From NCBI RefSeq assembly GCF_000711245.1, contig NZ_JOMH01000001.1, positions 2,784,830 through 2,848,829 on the forward strand: a DNA stretch of 64,000 nucleotides, in the 5' to 3' direction. This DNA is from Polycyclovorans algicola TG408. GTDB taxonomy: Bacteria > Pseudomonadota > Gammaproteobacteria > Nevskiales > Nevskiaceae. The notes under the pieces were generated by a model, which worked only from the letters and a program-made list of their open reading frames with translations, was not told the origin of the DNA and made no database searches. The position numbers and the translations under genes are program-made. Positions 7,517 to 17,501 of this stretch are shown one piece after another (the first letter of the stretch is position 1; each line of letters starts with the position of its first letter).

Positions 7517-8953
7517 GTGACCCAACACACCGTCGACATTGCCATCATCGGCGCCGGCTCGGCCGGCATGACCGCCTACCGGGCCGCCAGCAAGCACACC
7601 GATTCAATTGTCGTGATCGAGTCCGGACCCTACGGAACCACCTGCGCCCGCGTCGGCTGCATGCCCAGCAAGCTGCTGATTGCCGCTGCAGAAGCCGCCC
7701 ACGCAGTGCGCGAAGCGCCGCGATTTGGTCTCAAGGCGGCGCTCGATGCGGTCGATGGCGAGGCCGTGATGCAGCGGGTGCGGGGCGAGCGCGACCGCTT
7801 TGTCGGTTTTGTGGTGGACACCGTCAACGACTGGCCTGACGCCCACCGCCTGCGCGGACACGCGCGGTTCGTCAAACCCGGCGTGCTGGCCGTGGGCGAC
7901 GACGAAGTGCATGCACGCTGCATCATCATTGCCACCGGCTCGACACCCAACGTGCCCGAAGATTGGCGCGCCGCGTTGGGGGATCGCCTCATCGTCAATG
8001 ACGATGTCTTCAACTGGACCACCCTGCCCGCCTCGGTGGCGGTGGTGGGCACCGGCATCATCGGTCTGGAGCTGGCGCAAGCGTTGGCCTTGCTGGGGGT
8101 GCGCGTCCGGCTGCTGGGTCGCAATGGCCGTGTGGGGCCGCTGACCGAGCCAAGCTTGCAGAACCTGACCCACGACCTTGTTGACGCCAGCCTGCAGTTG
8201 TCTGCCGATGCGAAGATCGTCGCCGTGGAATCAGGCGGCGATGGCGTGGTGGTCCGCTTCGAGACCGCTGACGGCGTGCAGCAGGAAACCTTCGAATACC
8301 TGCTGGCCGCGACCGGACGGCGCCCCAACCTCAACGGCCTAAACGTCGAGAAAGCCGGCATCAAAGTCGATGACAAGGGGCGCATCCCCTTTGATCGCGG
8401 CACCCAACAGATTGACGACCTGCCGGTGTTCATTGCCGGTGACGTTCACGGCGTGCGGCCGCTGCTGCATGAAGCCTCCGACGATGGCCGCATCGCCGGT
8501 GACAACGCCGTCACCTGGCCCAAGGTCGTGCAACGCCCTCGCCGCGCCCCGCTGGCCATCGTCTTCAGTCAGCCGCAAATCATGATGGCGGGCGCCAGTC
8601 ACGCCGAACTGACTGCCGATAACGTTGACTTCGCGACCGGAACGGTTTCGTTCAAGAAGCAAGGCCGCGCGCGGGTGATGTGCGTCAATCAGGGTGCGCT
8701 GCACGTCTATGGCGAACACGGCAGCGGACGCTTTCTCGGCGCCGAAATGATCGGCCCGGCCGCCGAGCACCTGGGCCATTTGCTGGCGTGGTCGGTGCAG
8801 GCCGGTCTCACCGTCCAGCAAATGCTCGACAGCCCGTTTTATCACCCGGTTATTGAAGAAGGCCTGCGCACCGCGCTGCGTGATCTGCAGCGGCAACTCA
8901 AGCTGCCGCCGCAAGCACCCGAGGGCTGTATCGACTGCGAGGTCGGCGGCTAG
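7517..8953 (+). CDS. dihydrolipoyl dehydrogenase-like flavoprotein disulfide reductase
   Basis: 478 residues from GTG 7517, chosen because GGAGG lies 4-5 bp upstream. FAD-binding Rossmann motif GAGSAGMTAYRA at the N-terminus, redox-active pair CARVGC (about residues 43-48), NAD site GTGIIGLELAQAL, second FAD motif FIAGDVHG and C-terminal dimerisation region with the His-Glu pair in FYHPVIEEGL. These define class I pyridine-nucleotide disulfide oxidoreductases closest to dihydrolipoyl dehydrogenase. No 2-oxoacid dehydrogenase subunits are nearby, so it is a stand-alone Lpd-like enzyme whose disulfide substrate is unknown. It begins 11 bp after the AraC gene. Confidence 0.85.
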   Translation: MTQHTVDIAIIGAGSAGMTAYRAASKHTDSIVVIESGPYGTTCARVGCMPSKLLIAAAEAAHAVREAPRFGLKAALDAVDGEAVMQRVRGERDRFVGFVVDTVNDWPDAHRLRGHARFVKPGVLAVGDDEVHARCIIIATGSTPNVPEDWRAALGDRLIVNDDVFNWTTLPASVAVVGTGIIGLELAQALALLGVRVRLLGRNGRVGPLTEPSLQNLTHDLVDASLQLSADAKIVAVESGGDGVVVRFETADGVQQETFEYLLAATGRRPNLNGLNVEKAGIKVDDKGRIPFDRGTQQIDDLPVFIAGDVHGVRPLLHEASDDGRIAGDNAVTWPKVVQRPRRAPLAIVFSQPQIMMAGASHAELTADNVDFATGTVSFKKQGRARVMCVNQGALHVYGEHGSGRFLGAEMIGPAAEHLGHLLAWSVQAGLTVQQMLDSPFYHPVIEEGLRTALRDLQRQLKLPPQAPEGCIDCEVGG

Positions 8954-9013
8954 GCCATTGCCGTCACCGCGGGTCATCGCTTGAATGCCCTAACTTCTTT
9001 CGAGCCTGACGCC

Positions 9014-10276
9014 ATGCCCCGCAAATCTGCCCCAAAAGCCGCGCCGCCGAGCGTGAGCACGCCTTTCACTCTGCCCAACGGCACGGTCCTGCCCAACCGG
9101 CTCGCCAAATCGGCCATGAGCGAGGCGCTGGGCGGCACCGACGGCCGCGTCACCCAGGCGCTGGTGCGGCTTTACGCGCGCTGGGCGCACTCCGGGCTGG
9201 GGTTGATGATGACCGGCAACGTGATGATTGACCGCCGCGCGCTCGGCGAGCCAGGCAACGTGGTCATCGAAGACGAGCGCGACCTGCCGCTGCTGCGCGA
9301 CTGGGCGCAGGCGGGCAGCGCCCACGGCACGCCGCTGTGGATGCAGATCAACCATCCCGGCAAGCAGGCGATTCGTGGCCTTAACGCCGAAACCGTCGCA
9401 CCGTCCGCGGTGCCTTTCAAACCCGATATGGCGCGCCTGTTCCCGACCCCGCGCGCGCTCAATTCTGATGAGATCGACGGCCTGATCACGCGCTACGCCA
9501 CCACCGCGCGCATCGCCTGGCAGGCCGGCTTTTCGGGCGTGCAGATTCACGGCGCGCACGGCTATCTGGTCAGCCAGTTTCTGTCGCCGCACCACAACCG
9601 GCGCACCGACCATTGGGGTGGCACGCCCGAGAAACGGCGCCACTTCGTGCACGCGGTCTATGCCGCGATACGTGCCGAGACCGGCGCGGATTTTCCCATC
9701 GGCATCAAGCTCAACTCGGCTGACTTTCAGCGCGGCGGCTTCAGTGAAGACGAGTCATTGGACACCGTGCTGGCGCTGGCCGAGGCGGGCGTTGACCTGA
9801 TTGAAATCTCCGGCGGCAACTACGAGGCGCCGGCGATGATGCTCGGCAACACCAAAGCCTCCACGAGAGAACGCGAGGCCTACTTCCTGGACTTTGCGAC
9901 CACCGTGCGCCGCCACAGCAAGGTGCCGCTGATGGTCACCGGCGGCTTTCGCACGGCCGCCGGCATGAACGCTGCGCTGGCCGATGGCGGACTCGATCTG
10001 GTGGGGCTTGCGCGCCTGCTCGCCATTGAGCCGGACGTGCCGAAGCGACTGCTGGCCGGACGCAACCCGGAGCAGGTGATTCGACCCATCCGCACCGGCA
10101 TCCCGATGATTGACGCCTCCGGCGGCATGGAGGTCACCTGGTACACGCGCCAGTTGCGGCGCATCAGCGCCGGCCATGCGCCGTTGCCGGATGAAAGCGG
10201 GCTCAAGTCGTTCTTGCTCGACCTGCCCGAGAAGGGGCTGGGCATCTTCCGCAACCGGCGGCTGCGCGCGAGCTGA
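9014..10276 (+). CDS. NADH:flavin oxidoreductase (old yellow enzyme family)
   Basis: 420 residues from ATG 9014; a TTG at 8981 would add 11 residues and neither start has a good Shine-Dalgarno. FMN-type TIM barrel with family motifs: PNRLAKSAMSEALGG near the start, MQINHPGKQA, the catalytic-region motif GFSGVQIHGAHGYLVSQFLSP, NRRTDHWGG and the phosphate-binding GLARLLA near the end. No C-terminal FeS/FAD domains, so it is a single-domain OYE-like ene-reductase rather than a complete 2,4-dienoyl-CoA reductase. It lies 60 bp after the Lpd-like gene, probably in the same AraC-controlled unit; its stop is 9 bp from the radA stop on the other strand. Confidence 0.85.
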   Translation: MPRKSAPKAAPPSVSTPFTLPNGTVLPNRLAKSAMSEALGGTDGRVTQALVRLYARWAHSGLGLMMTGNVMIDRRALGEPGNVVIEDERDLPLLRDWAQAGSAHGTPLWMQINHPGKQAIRGLNAETVAPSAVPFKPDMARLFPTPRALNSDEIDGLITRYATTARIAWQAGFSGVQIHGAHGYLVSQFLSPHHNRRTDHWGGTPEKRRHFVHAVYAAIRAETGADFPIGIKLNSADFQRGGFSEDESLDTVLALAEAGVDLIEISGGNYEAPAMMLGNTKASTREREAYFLDFATTVRRHSKVPLMVTGGFRTAAGMNAALADGGLDLVGLARLLAIEPDVPKRLLAGRNPEQVIRPIRTGIPMIDASGGMEVTWYTRQLRRISAGHAPLPDESGLKSFLLDLPEKGLGIFRNRRLRAS

Positions 10277-10285
10277 TCGGGTCGC

Positions 10286-11641
10286 TTACAGCCAGTCCAG
10301 CGCCTGCTCGAGTCGCGCCACCGGCATCACCTCAATACCGAGCTGGGCGCGGCTGCGCGGCTTGTTGCCGACGGGCACCAGTGCGTGAGTAAAGCCCTGC
10401 TTTGCGGCTTCAATCAGGCGCTCTTCGCCAGCTTGTACCGGGCGGATCTCACCGGCCAAGCCGACCTCACCGAACACCACCCAACCACTCGGGCAGGCCT
10501 TGGCCTTGAATGACGACAGCACCGCCAGCAACAGCGCCAGATCGGCCGCAGGCTCCTGAATCTTCATGCCACCCACCACATTGGCAAACACGTCCTGGTC
10601 GGCCAGCGAGACACCGCCGTGACGGTGCAACACCGCCAGCAGCAAGTTCAGCCGGGCGCTGTCCAGCCCCAGGGTCACGCGGCGCGGCGTGCCCAGCGCG
10701 GAGCGGTCCACCAGCGCCTGCACCTCGGCCAGCAGCGGTCGTGAACCCTGCCGCGACACCGAGATCACGCTGCCCGGCACCGGCTCGGCGTGGCGCGACA
10801 GAAACAGCGCCGACGGGTTACTGACTTCCTTCAAACCGGCGTCGGTCATGGCGAACACCGCCAGTTCGTTGACGGCGCCGAAACGATTCTTCACCGCCCG
10901 CACGATGCGGTAACGGCTGCCGGCGTCGTGCTCGAAATACAGCACCGTGTCGACCATGTGCTCAAGGACGCGCGGCCCGGCAATGGCGCCCTCCTTGGTG
11001 ACATGGCCCACCAGCACCACGGCCGTCTGGCTGCGCTTGGCATAGCGCACCACCTGCGCCGCGCACTCGCGCAACTGCGAGACGCTACCGGGCGCCGAGT
11101 CCAGCGCGTCGGTGTACAGCGTCTGCACCGAGTCGAGCACCACCAGACCGGGGCGCCGCTTGTCGAGCTGCTGCAGAACGGCTTCGACCCGGGTTTCGGC
11201 CAGCACCGGCAGGTCCATGCGCGGCAGGCCAAGACGCTCGGCACGCAATCGCACCTGGGTCAGGGATTCTTCGCCGGTCACGTACAACGTGCTGCGCTGC
11301 GCCTGCACCGCCGCCAACACCTGCAACAGCAGAGTCGACTTACCAATGCCCGGATCGCCGCCAATCAGCATCACTGCGCCGGGCACGATGCCGCCGCCCA
11401 GCACGCGGTCCATCTCCGGCGAGCCGCTGGTGACACGCGGCACGTCGGCTAGCGACACCTCGCTGAGCAGCTCCACGCCAACATCGGACGCAGTGGCGGC
11501 GTAACCCCCGCCCTTGCGCGGTGCCGGCGCCACCCCTTCCAGAATGGTGTTCCATTCGCCGCAATCAGGGCATTGACCCAGCCAGCGGGCATGCACCGCG
11601 CCGCAGTTCTGGCAGATGTACTGGACTCGGGTTTTGGCCAC
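10286..11641 (-). CDS. radA: DNA repair protein RadA
   Basis: 451 residues from GTG 11641, where the protein begins with the family's AKTRVQYICQNCG; longer in-frame starts add unrelated sequence. Zinc finger cysteines C10, C13, C24 and C27; Walker A GGDPGIGKST at 94-103; the RadA signature KNRFG; and a C-terminal Lon-protease-like domain without protease function. RadA is a hexameric helicase that extends branch migration during recombination and aids repair. It converges on the flavin oxidoreductase gene and diverges from the PP2C gene. Confidence 0.95.
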   Translation of the reverse strand: MAKTRVQYICQNCGAVHARWLGQCPDCGEWNTILEGVAPAPRKGGGYAATASDVGVELLSEVSLADVPRVTSGSPEMDRVLGGGIVPGAVMLIGGDPGIGKSTLLLQVLAAVQAQRSTLYVTGEESLTQVRLRAERLGLPRMDLPVLAETRVEAVLQQLDKRRPGLVVLDSVQTLYTDALDSAPGSVSQLRECAAQVVRYAKRSQTAVVLVGHVTKEGAIAGPRVLEHMVDTVLYFEHDAGSRYRIVRAVKNRFGAVNELAVFAMTDAGLKEVSNPSALFLSRHAEPVPGSVISVSRQGSRPLLAEVQALVDRSALGTPRRVTLGLDSARLNLLLAVLHRHGGVSLADQDVFANVVGGMKIQEPAADLALLLAVLSSFKAKACPSGWVVFGEVGLAGEIRPVQAGEERLIEAAKQGFTHALVPVGNKPRSRAQLGIEVMPVARLEQALDWL

Positions 11642-11832
11642 AGGGGGAGCCGATGGGCGACGGATGAGCGCGACACTATAAGTGCGTCGCCACGGACCCG
11701 CCCTGCAGACGGGCAGGTCGGCGGCGATGAGCGGTATCCTCTGGCGAACCGGGTCGGAGTGCCGCGCATTATGTTCCGCAACTTTGCTTTGCTTCACGGC
11801 CCCCGCTGGCGGCAGACGTGGGTGCACTTGCA

Positions 11833-12624
11833 ATGCTGAACCCTCGCCCCGCCATCGAGTTCGCCATGGCATCTGACACTGGCCTGCAGCGCACCAACAA
11901 TGAAGATGCCGTAGCGATCAACACGCCCTTGCGCCTGATCGTGCTGGCCGATGGCATGGGCGGCTACAACGCCGGGGAAGTTGCTTCGGGGATCGCGGTG
12001 CGCGAAGTTCAAGCCGCGCTGTCCGCCGCCGGCGCAGACCAGCCGCCCCGCGCGCGCCTGGACGCGGCCGTGCGTCGGGCACACCAGCAAATCTTCGACC
12101 GTGCCCGGGCCGAGCCCGATTGCCAGGGCATGGGCACCACGCTGGTCGCGAGCTTGCTCGACGATGCGCAGCTGTGGATTGCGCACGTCGGTGATTCACG
12201 CCTCTACCGTCTCCGTGACAACCAGTTGACGTGCCTGACCCGCGATCACTCGCTGGTCGAGGAAATGATCGCCCGCGGCCAGTACAGCCGTGATGACGCG
12301 ATCAAGTTGGTCAAGAAAAACATCGTCACCCGCGCGCTGGGGGTTGAAACGGAGGTCGAAATCGACATTCAGGTAACCAATGTGGCCGAGGGTGACGTGT
12401 ATCTGGCCTGCTCTGACGGCCTCAACGACATGATCGACGACGACATGATCGCCATGCGCCTGCGCCAGGGCGCGCGAGGGCCACTGGAATTGCTGGCCGG
12501 CTCATTGATCCAGGCGGCGCTGGACGCCGGCGGCCACGACAACGTCACCGTGGCACTGAGCCGGGTCAACGCACTCGGCGATTCGGATGCGCCCTGGTAC
12601 CGACGTTTGATCGATCACTTCTGA
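11833..12624 (+). CDS. PP2C-type serine/threonine phosphatase
   Basis: 263 residues from ATG 11833 (a GTG 15 nt earlier is possible). Metal-binding PP2C motifs in order: SDTGLQRTNNEDA, ADGMGGYNAGEVAS, GMGTTLVA, HVGDSRLYRL, TRDHSLVEEM, ACSDGLNDMID and the terminal HDNVTVAL. This is the Stp1/PrpC size class without a membrane segment, so cytosolic. Such phosphatases normally reverse phosphorylation by PASTA or Hanks-type kinases, but no kinase is encoded in this window. It diverges from radA. Confidence 0.92.
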   Translation: MLNPRPAIEFAMASDTGLQRTNNEDAVAINTPLRLIVLADGMGGYNAGEVASGIAVREVQAALSAAGADQPPRARLDAAVRRAHQQIFDRARAEPDCQGMGTTLVASLLDDAQLWIAHVGDSRLYRLRDNQLTCLTRDHSLVEEMIARGQYSRDDAIKLVKKNIVTRALGVETEVEIDIQVTNVAEGDVYLACSDGLNDMIDDDMIAMRLRQGARGPLELLAGSLIQAALDAGGHDNVTVALSRVNALGDSDAPWYRRLIDHF

Positions 12625-12643
12625 CCCGATTCCGAAGCAGCCC

Positions 12644-13725
<1,082 letters not shown>

Positions 13726-13729
<4 letters not shown>

Positions 13730-15117
13730 CAATCGCCTGCCTCCACGGCGGGCGGCCCGGTGGGCGCGGCATGGTCGGGCATGGCGTCGTGGGCCAGGTT
13801 CTCGAAGCGCGTGTACTGGCCAAAGAACGCCGTCCGCACGGTGCCGAGTGCGCCGTTACGCTGTTTGGTGATGATGATTTCAGCGGTGCCGCGGTCCGGC
13901 GAATCGGGTCGATAAACCTCGTCGCGGTAGACGAACATGATCAAGTCGGCGTCCTGCTCGATACCGCCCGATTCGCGCAGGTCGCTCATGCGCGGCCGCT
14001 TGTTGTCGCGCTGCTCAACGCCGCGATTGAGCTGCGACAACGCGATGATCGGCACTTCCAGTTCCTTGGCCAGCGACTTGAGGCTGCGCGAAATCTCCGA
14101 GATTTCGTTGGTGCGATTGTCCTTGGTGCCGGGCACCTGCATCAGCTGGATGTAGTCGACGATCAGCAGTTTGATGTCGTGGCGTTGCTTCATGCGCCGG
14201 GCGCGCGCGCGCAGCTCAAGCGGCGACAGGCCGCCGGTCTGGTCGATGTACAGCGGCGCCTCGCGAATCAGGCCGCCCTGGCTCACCAGCCGGTCCCAGT
14301 CGCGGTCTTCAAGCTGGCCGCTGCGCAGGCGGCCCATTTCGATGCGCGCGAACGATGACAGCAGACGAATGCCGAGTTGCTCTGCGGGCATTTCCATCGA
14401 GAACACGGCCACCGCCTTGCCTTCGTACATCACCGCGTGCTCGGCAATGTTCATCGCCAGCGAGGTTTTACCCATCGCCGGACGGCCGGCGAGAATCACC
14501 AGGTCGCCCGCGTGCAAGCCGGTGGTAATGGCATCGAGATCGCGGAAGCCGGTGGCGAGCCCCGCCACACTGCCTTCGTTGGCGCGCAGCGATTCGATGC
14601 GCTGCTCGACCCGCGTCATCACCGACTGCATGTCGAAATAGCTGGTGCTGGCGTGCTCGGCGCGATTGCGAATGGCGAAGACCTTTTGCTCTGCAAGGTC
14701 AATCAACTCGCCGGGCGGACGGCCTTCGGGTCGAAATGCCAGGTCGGCAATCTCGCCACCCGCCGTCACCAAGCTGCGCAGCACAGCACGCTCACGGACG
14801 ATGTCGGCGTAGGCCACCACGTTGGCGGCGCTGGGCGTGTCGTTGGCCAGCGTGCCCAGATATAGCAGCCCGCCAACGGCATCGAGCTGGCCGCGCTGGC
14901 GCAGGTGTTCGCTGAGCGTGACCACGTCGCACGGCCGGTTGGCGTTCACCAGATCGGCAATCGCGCGGAAGATCACCTGATGATCTTCGCGGTAAAAATC
15001 ATCAGTGCCGACGCGGTCGGCAATGTCGTTCCAGCAACGGTTGTCCAGCATCAGGCCGCCCAGCACTGATTGCTCGGCCTCGATGGAATACGGCGGTAGC
15101 TTGGGGTCAGCGGCCAT
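13726..15117 (-). CDS. dnaB: replicative DNA helicase DnaB
   Basis: 463 residues, full length. N-terminal primase-interacting domain (YSIEAEQSVLGGLMLD), linker, then the RecA-like motor with Walker A GRPAMGKTS near residue 208, Walker B in LLIVDYIQLM, and the DnaB motifs SQLNRGVEQR and DLRESGGIEQDAD. It unwinds the fork as a hexamer. The C-terminus has a short family-atypical tail. It follows rplI after a terminator and overlaps alr. Confidence 0.96.
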
Positions 15118-15143
15118 CAGTCACTTTGTTGACGCCATCCATG

Positions 15144-15170
15144 AAAAAGCCCGCTGTCGCCAGCGGGCTT
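15144..15170 (-). terminator. intrinsic terminator after rplI
   Basis: On the minus strand a 10-bp perfect stem (AAGCCCGCTG / CAGCGGGCTT) with a 4-nt loop runs into a T stretch. It lies 27 bp after the rplI stop and before dnaB, so it separates the ribosomal operon from dnaB-alr, at least partly. Confidence 0.85.
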
Positions 15171-15196
15171 GAAGTGTAGGCCATGCCGCGATTCGA

Positions 15197-15661
15197 TTAA
15201 TCGGCGGTTTGCGCAGCGCGCTTCGACTCGACGACCACCGTGATGGCGGTTTCGACTTCGGAGTGCAGCGAGATGGCGATGTCAAAGCTGCCGATTTCGC
15301 GAATCGGGTTCGGCATCACGATTTCGTTGCGGCTGATGTCCAGTCCGGCTTCAACCGCAGCTTCGAGCACTTCGCTGACGTTCACCGAACCGTAAAGCTT
15401 GCCTTCTTCTGAGGCCAACACCTTGATGTTGAGCACCTTGCCGGCAATCTTCTCAGCGCGAATCTTGGCGGCGTTGACGCTTTCGGTGGCACGCTTGACC
15501 AGTTCAGCCTTGCGGGCTTCGAACACGGAGCGGTTGGCATCGGTGGCCGGCAGCGCCTTACCCTGCGGCAGCAGGAAGTTGCGGCCATAGCCGGGCTTGA
15601 CCTTGACGGTCTCGCCCATGTCGCCCAAGCGGCGGATTTTCTCTAGCAGAATCACATCCAT
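15197..15661 (-). CDS. rplI: 50S ribosomal protein L9
   Basis: 154 residues. The N-terminal RNA-binding domain is typical (MDVILLEKIRRLGDMGETVKVKPGYGRNFLLPQGKA is the signature region), followed by the long connecting helix rich in Ala, Glu and Lys and the C-terminal domain. L9 binds 23S rRNA domain V and limits frameshifting. Third gene of rpsF-rpsR-rplI, 12 bp after rpsR, ending in an intrinsic terminator. Confidence 0.97.
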   Translation of the reverse strand: MDVILLEKIRRLGDMGETVKVKPGYGRNFLLPQGKALPATDANRSVFEARKAELVKRATESVNAAKIRAEKIAGKVLNIKVLASEEGKLYGSVNVSEVLEAAVEAGLDISRNEIVMPNPIREIGSFDIAISLHSEVETAITVVVESKRAAQTAD

Positions 15662-15673
15662 GGGTCTGGCCTC

Positions 15674-15901
15674 TTACTCGTGCTTGTCGGTGTAGGGCAG
15701 CAGGGCCAGAAAACGCGCGCGCTTGATGGCGGTGTTGAGCTGGCGCTGGTAGCGCGACTTGGTGCCGGTGATACGGGCCGGAATGATTTTGCCGTTCTCA
15801 CCCACGAACTGCTTGAGGGTGGCCAGGTCCTTGTAATCGATCTGCTCGATGCCTTCGGACGTGAACTTGCAGGATTTCTTACGACGGAAAAAAGTGCGCA
15901 T
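15674..15901 (-). CDS. rpsR: 30S ribosomal protein S18
   Basis: 75 residues, exactly the family size, with the S18 signature: [19 protein letters not shown] and [21 protein letters not shown]. It forms a heterodimer with S6 on the platform of the small subunit. It starts 2 bp after the rpsF stop. An [10 protein letters not shown] segment near the start fits a bacterial S18 that has kept one Cys. Confidence 0.97.
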   Translation of the reverse strand: MRTFFRRKKSCKFTSEGIEQIDYKDLATLKQFVGENGKIIPARITGTKSRYQRQLNTAIKRARFLALLPYTDKHE

Positions 15902-15903
15902 GA

Positions 15904-16326
15904 TCAGGCCTCGGAATTGGTGTCGGCGTCTTCGGTGTCTGACTCGACGTCAGACGACTCGGCAGGGCGGCGATTGGGACGATCCGCCGAGCCACGCTTT
16001 TCTTCTTCCTGGTCCTTGAACAGCGGCGACGGCACGGTCACCGCGTCGTCCTTGCGAACGATCAGACGGCGCAGCACGGCATCATTGAACTTGAACGCAT
16101 TCTCGAGTTCGGCCAGCGCTTCGCCGGTGCACTCGATGTTGATCAGGGCGTAGTGCGCCTTGTGCAGATCGTCAATCACGTAGGCCAGCGGACGGCGGCC
16201 CCAGTCTTCAACGCGATGAACCTTGCCGTCGGCAGATTCGACGATGCTGCGATACCGCTCAATCATGGCCGGCACCTGATCAGACTGATCCGGGTGCACC
16301 ATGAAAACAATTTCATAGTGACGCAT
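15904..16326 (-). CDS. rpsF: 30S ribosomal protein S6
   Basis: 140 residues from ATG 16326, which has AAGGAG at good spacing and gives the expected start [18 protein letters not shown]; a longer in-frame start would add an unrelated leader. S6 ferredoxin-like fold to about residue 95, then a long acidic tail rich in Glu, Asp and Ser. Tails of this kind are the part modified by RimK in E. coli. First gene of the operon. Confidence 0.96.
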   Translation of the reverse strand: MRHYEIVFMVHPDQSDQVPAMIERYRSIVESADGKVHRVEDWGRRPLAYVIDDLHKAHYALINIECTGEALAELENAFKFNDAVLRRLIVRKDDAVTVPSPLFKDQEEEKRGSADRPNRRPAESSDVESDTEDADTNSEA

Positions 16327-16482
16327 ACAAACTCCTTGTGAACACGCATCTCGTTGACGCGCGGCCCCCCGCAGGATGCGATGGAGCAAGTGAACCTTTT
16401 CAGCCTCGAGCGGCGAAAAAGGGTGAGAAGTATGGCGGTGCCGGGCGCGCCGCGCAAGCCTGGTCAGAGCCCGGCAGGTGTG

Positions 16483-17466
16483 TCAGGCAGCGGCGCATTC
16501 AGACGTGATCTGCAGCGAGCGCAGCCGCGCCGCGTGATCGAAGACATCGGTGACCATCATCAGTTCGTTGGCGCCGGTTTCGGCGACCAGCGCATCGATG
16601 CCCGCTTTCACCGTGTCGGGGCCGCCGACGATGGCGTGCCTGAGCATATGGCGCATCTGCGCTTGTTCGGCCGGCGAGCTGTACGTGTCGATGTCGTCAA
16701 TGGGCGGGCGGCTGAGGCCGCGTGCGCCGCGAAACAGGTCGATGAACGACATCTGCTGGGTGGTGGCGAGGCGTTGCGCTTGCGCGTCGGTCTCGGCGGT
16801 GATGATGTTCACGCCCACCGCGACATAGGGCTGCGCCAACTGCGCCGACGGCTTGAAGCGACTGCGGTAGGTCACCAGCGCCGGCTGTAGTTGGTCGGGC
16901 GCAAAGTGCGAGGCGAAGGCGTAAGGCAGGCCCAGCTCGGCTGCCAAGGCGGCACCGAAGGTGCTTGAGCCCAGCATCCACAACGGCACTTGCGTGCCGG
17001 CAGCCGGCACGGCCTCGATCCGTTGGCCGGGCGTTGTCGGGGCGAGATAGTGCTGCAACTCCAGCACGTCCTGCGGAAAGTGATTCGCCGCGTCGGCGGT
17101 GGTGCGCAGCGCCCGCACGGTCACCTGATCGGTGCCCGGCGCGCGCCCCAGACCCAGGTCAATACGGCCTGGGAACAGGTGCGCCAGCGTGCCGAACTGC
17201 TCGGCAATCACCATCGGCGCGTGGTTGGGCAGCATGATGCCGCCGGCACCCACGCGAATGGTTTGCGTGCCCGCCGCCACATGGGCAATCACCAGCGACG
17301 TGGCCGCGCTGGCAATGCCCGGCATGTTGTGGTGCTCGGCGAACCAGATGCGCCGGTAGCCCCACCCCTCGGCGTGGCGCGCCACATCGCGGGCGTTGTC
17401 GAGGGCGGTGCGGGCATCACTGCCCTCGGTGATGCGGACAAGGTCAAGTATCGACAGCATGGTCAT
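16483..17466 (-). CDS. LLM class flavin-dependent oxidoreductase
   Basis: 327 residues of the bacterial luciferase-like superfamily. Motifs: [19 protein letters not shown], the flavin-site strand [40 protein letters not shown] and [23 protein letters not shown]. This is the MsnO8/YhbW-like subgroup that uses reduced flavin and O2. No flavin reductase is beside it and the substrate is unknown. Two close ATG starts (17466, 17460) cannot be told apart. Confidence 0.88.
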   Translation of the reverse strand: MTMLSILDLVRITEGSDARTALDNARDVARHAEGWGYRRIWFAEHHNMPGIASAATSLVIAHVAAGTQTIRVGAGGIMLPNHAPMVIAEQFGTLAHLFPGRIDLGLGRAPGTDQVTVRALRTTADAANHFPQDVLELQHYLAPTTPGQRIEAVPAAGTQVPLWMLGSSTFGAALAAELGLPYAFASHFAPDQLQPALVTYRSRFKPSAQLAQPYVAVGVNIITAETDAQAQRLATTQQMSFIDLFRGARGLSRPPIDDIDTYSSPAEQAQMRHMLRHAIVGGPDTVKAGIDALVAETGANELMMVTDVFDHAARLRSLQITSECAAA

Positions 17467-17501
17467 GGCGGGGGCCGGGCAACGAAAAACGAAGCGCTAC
17501 T

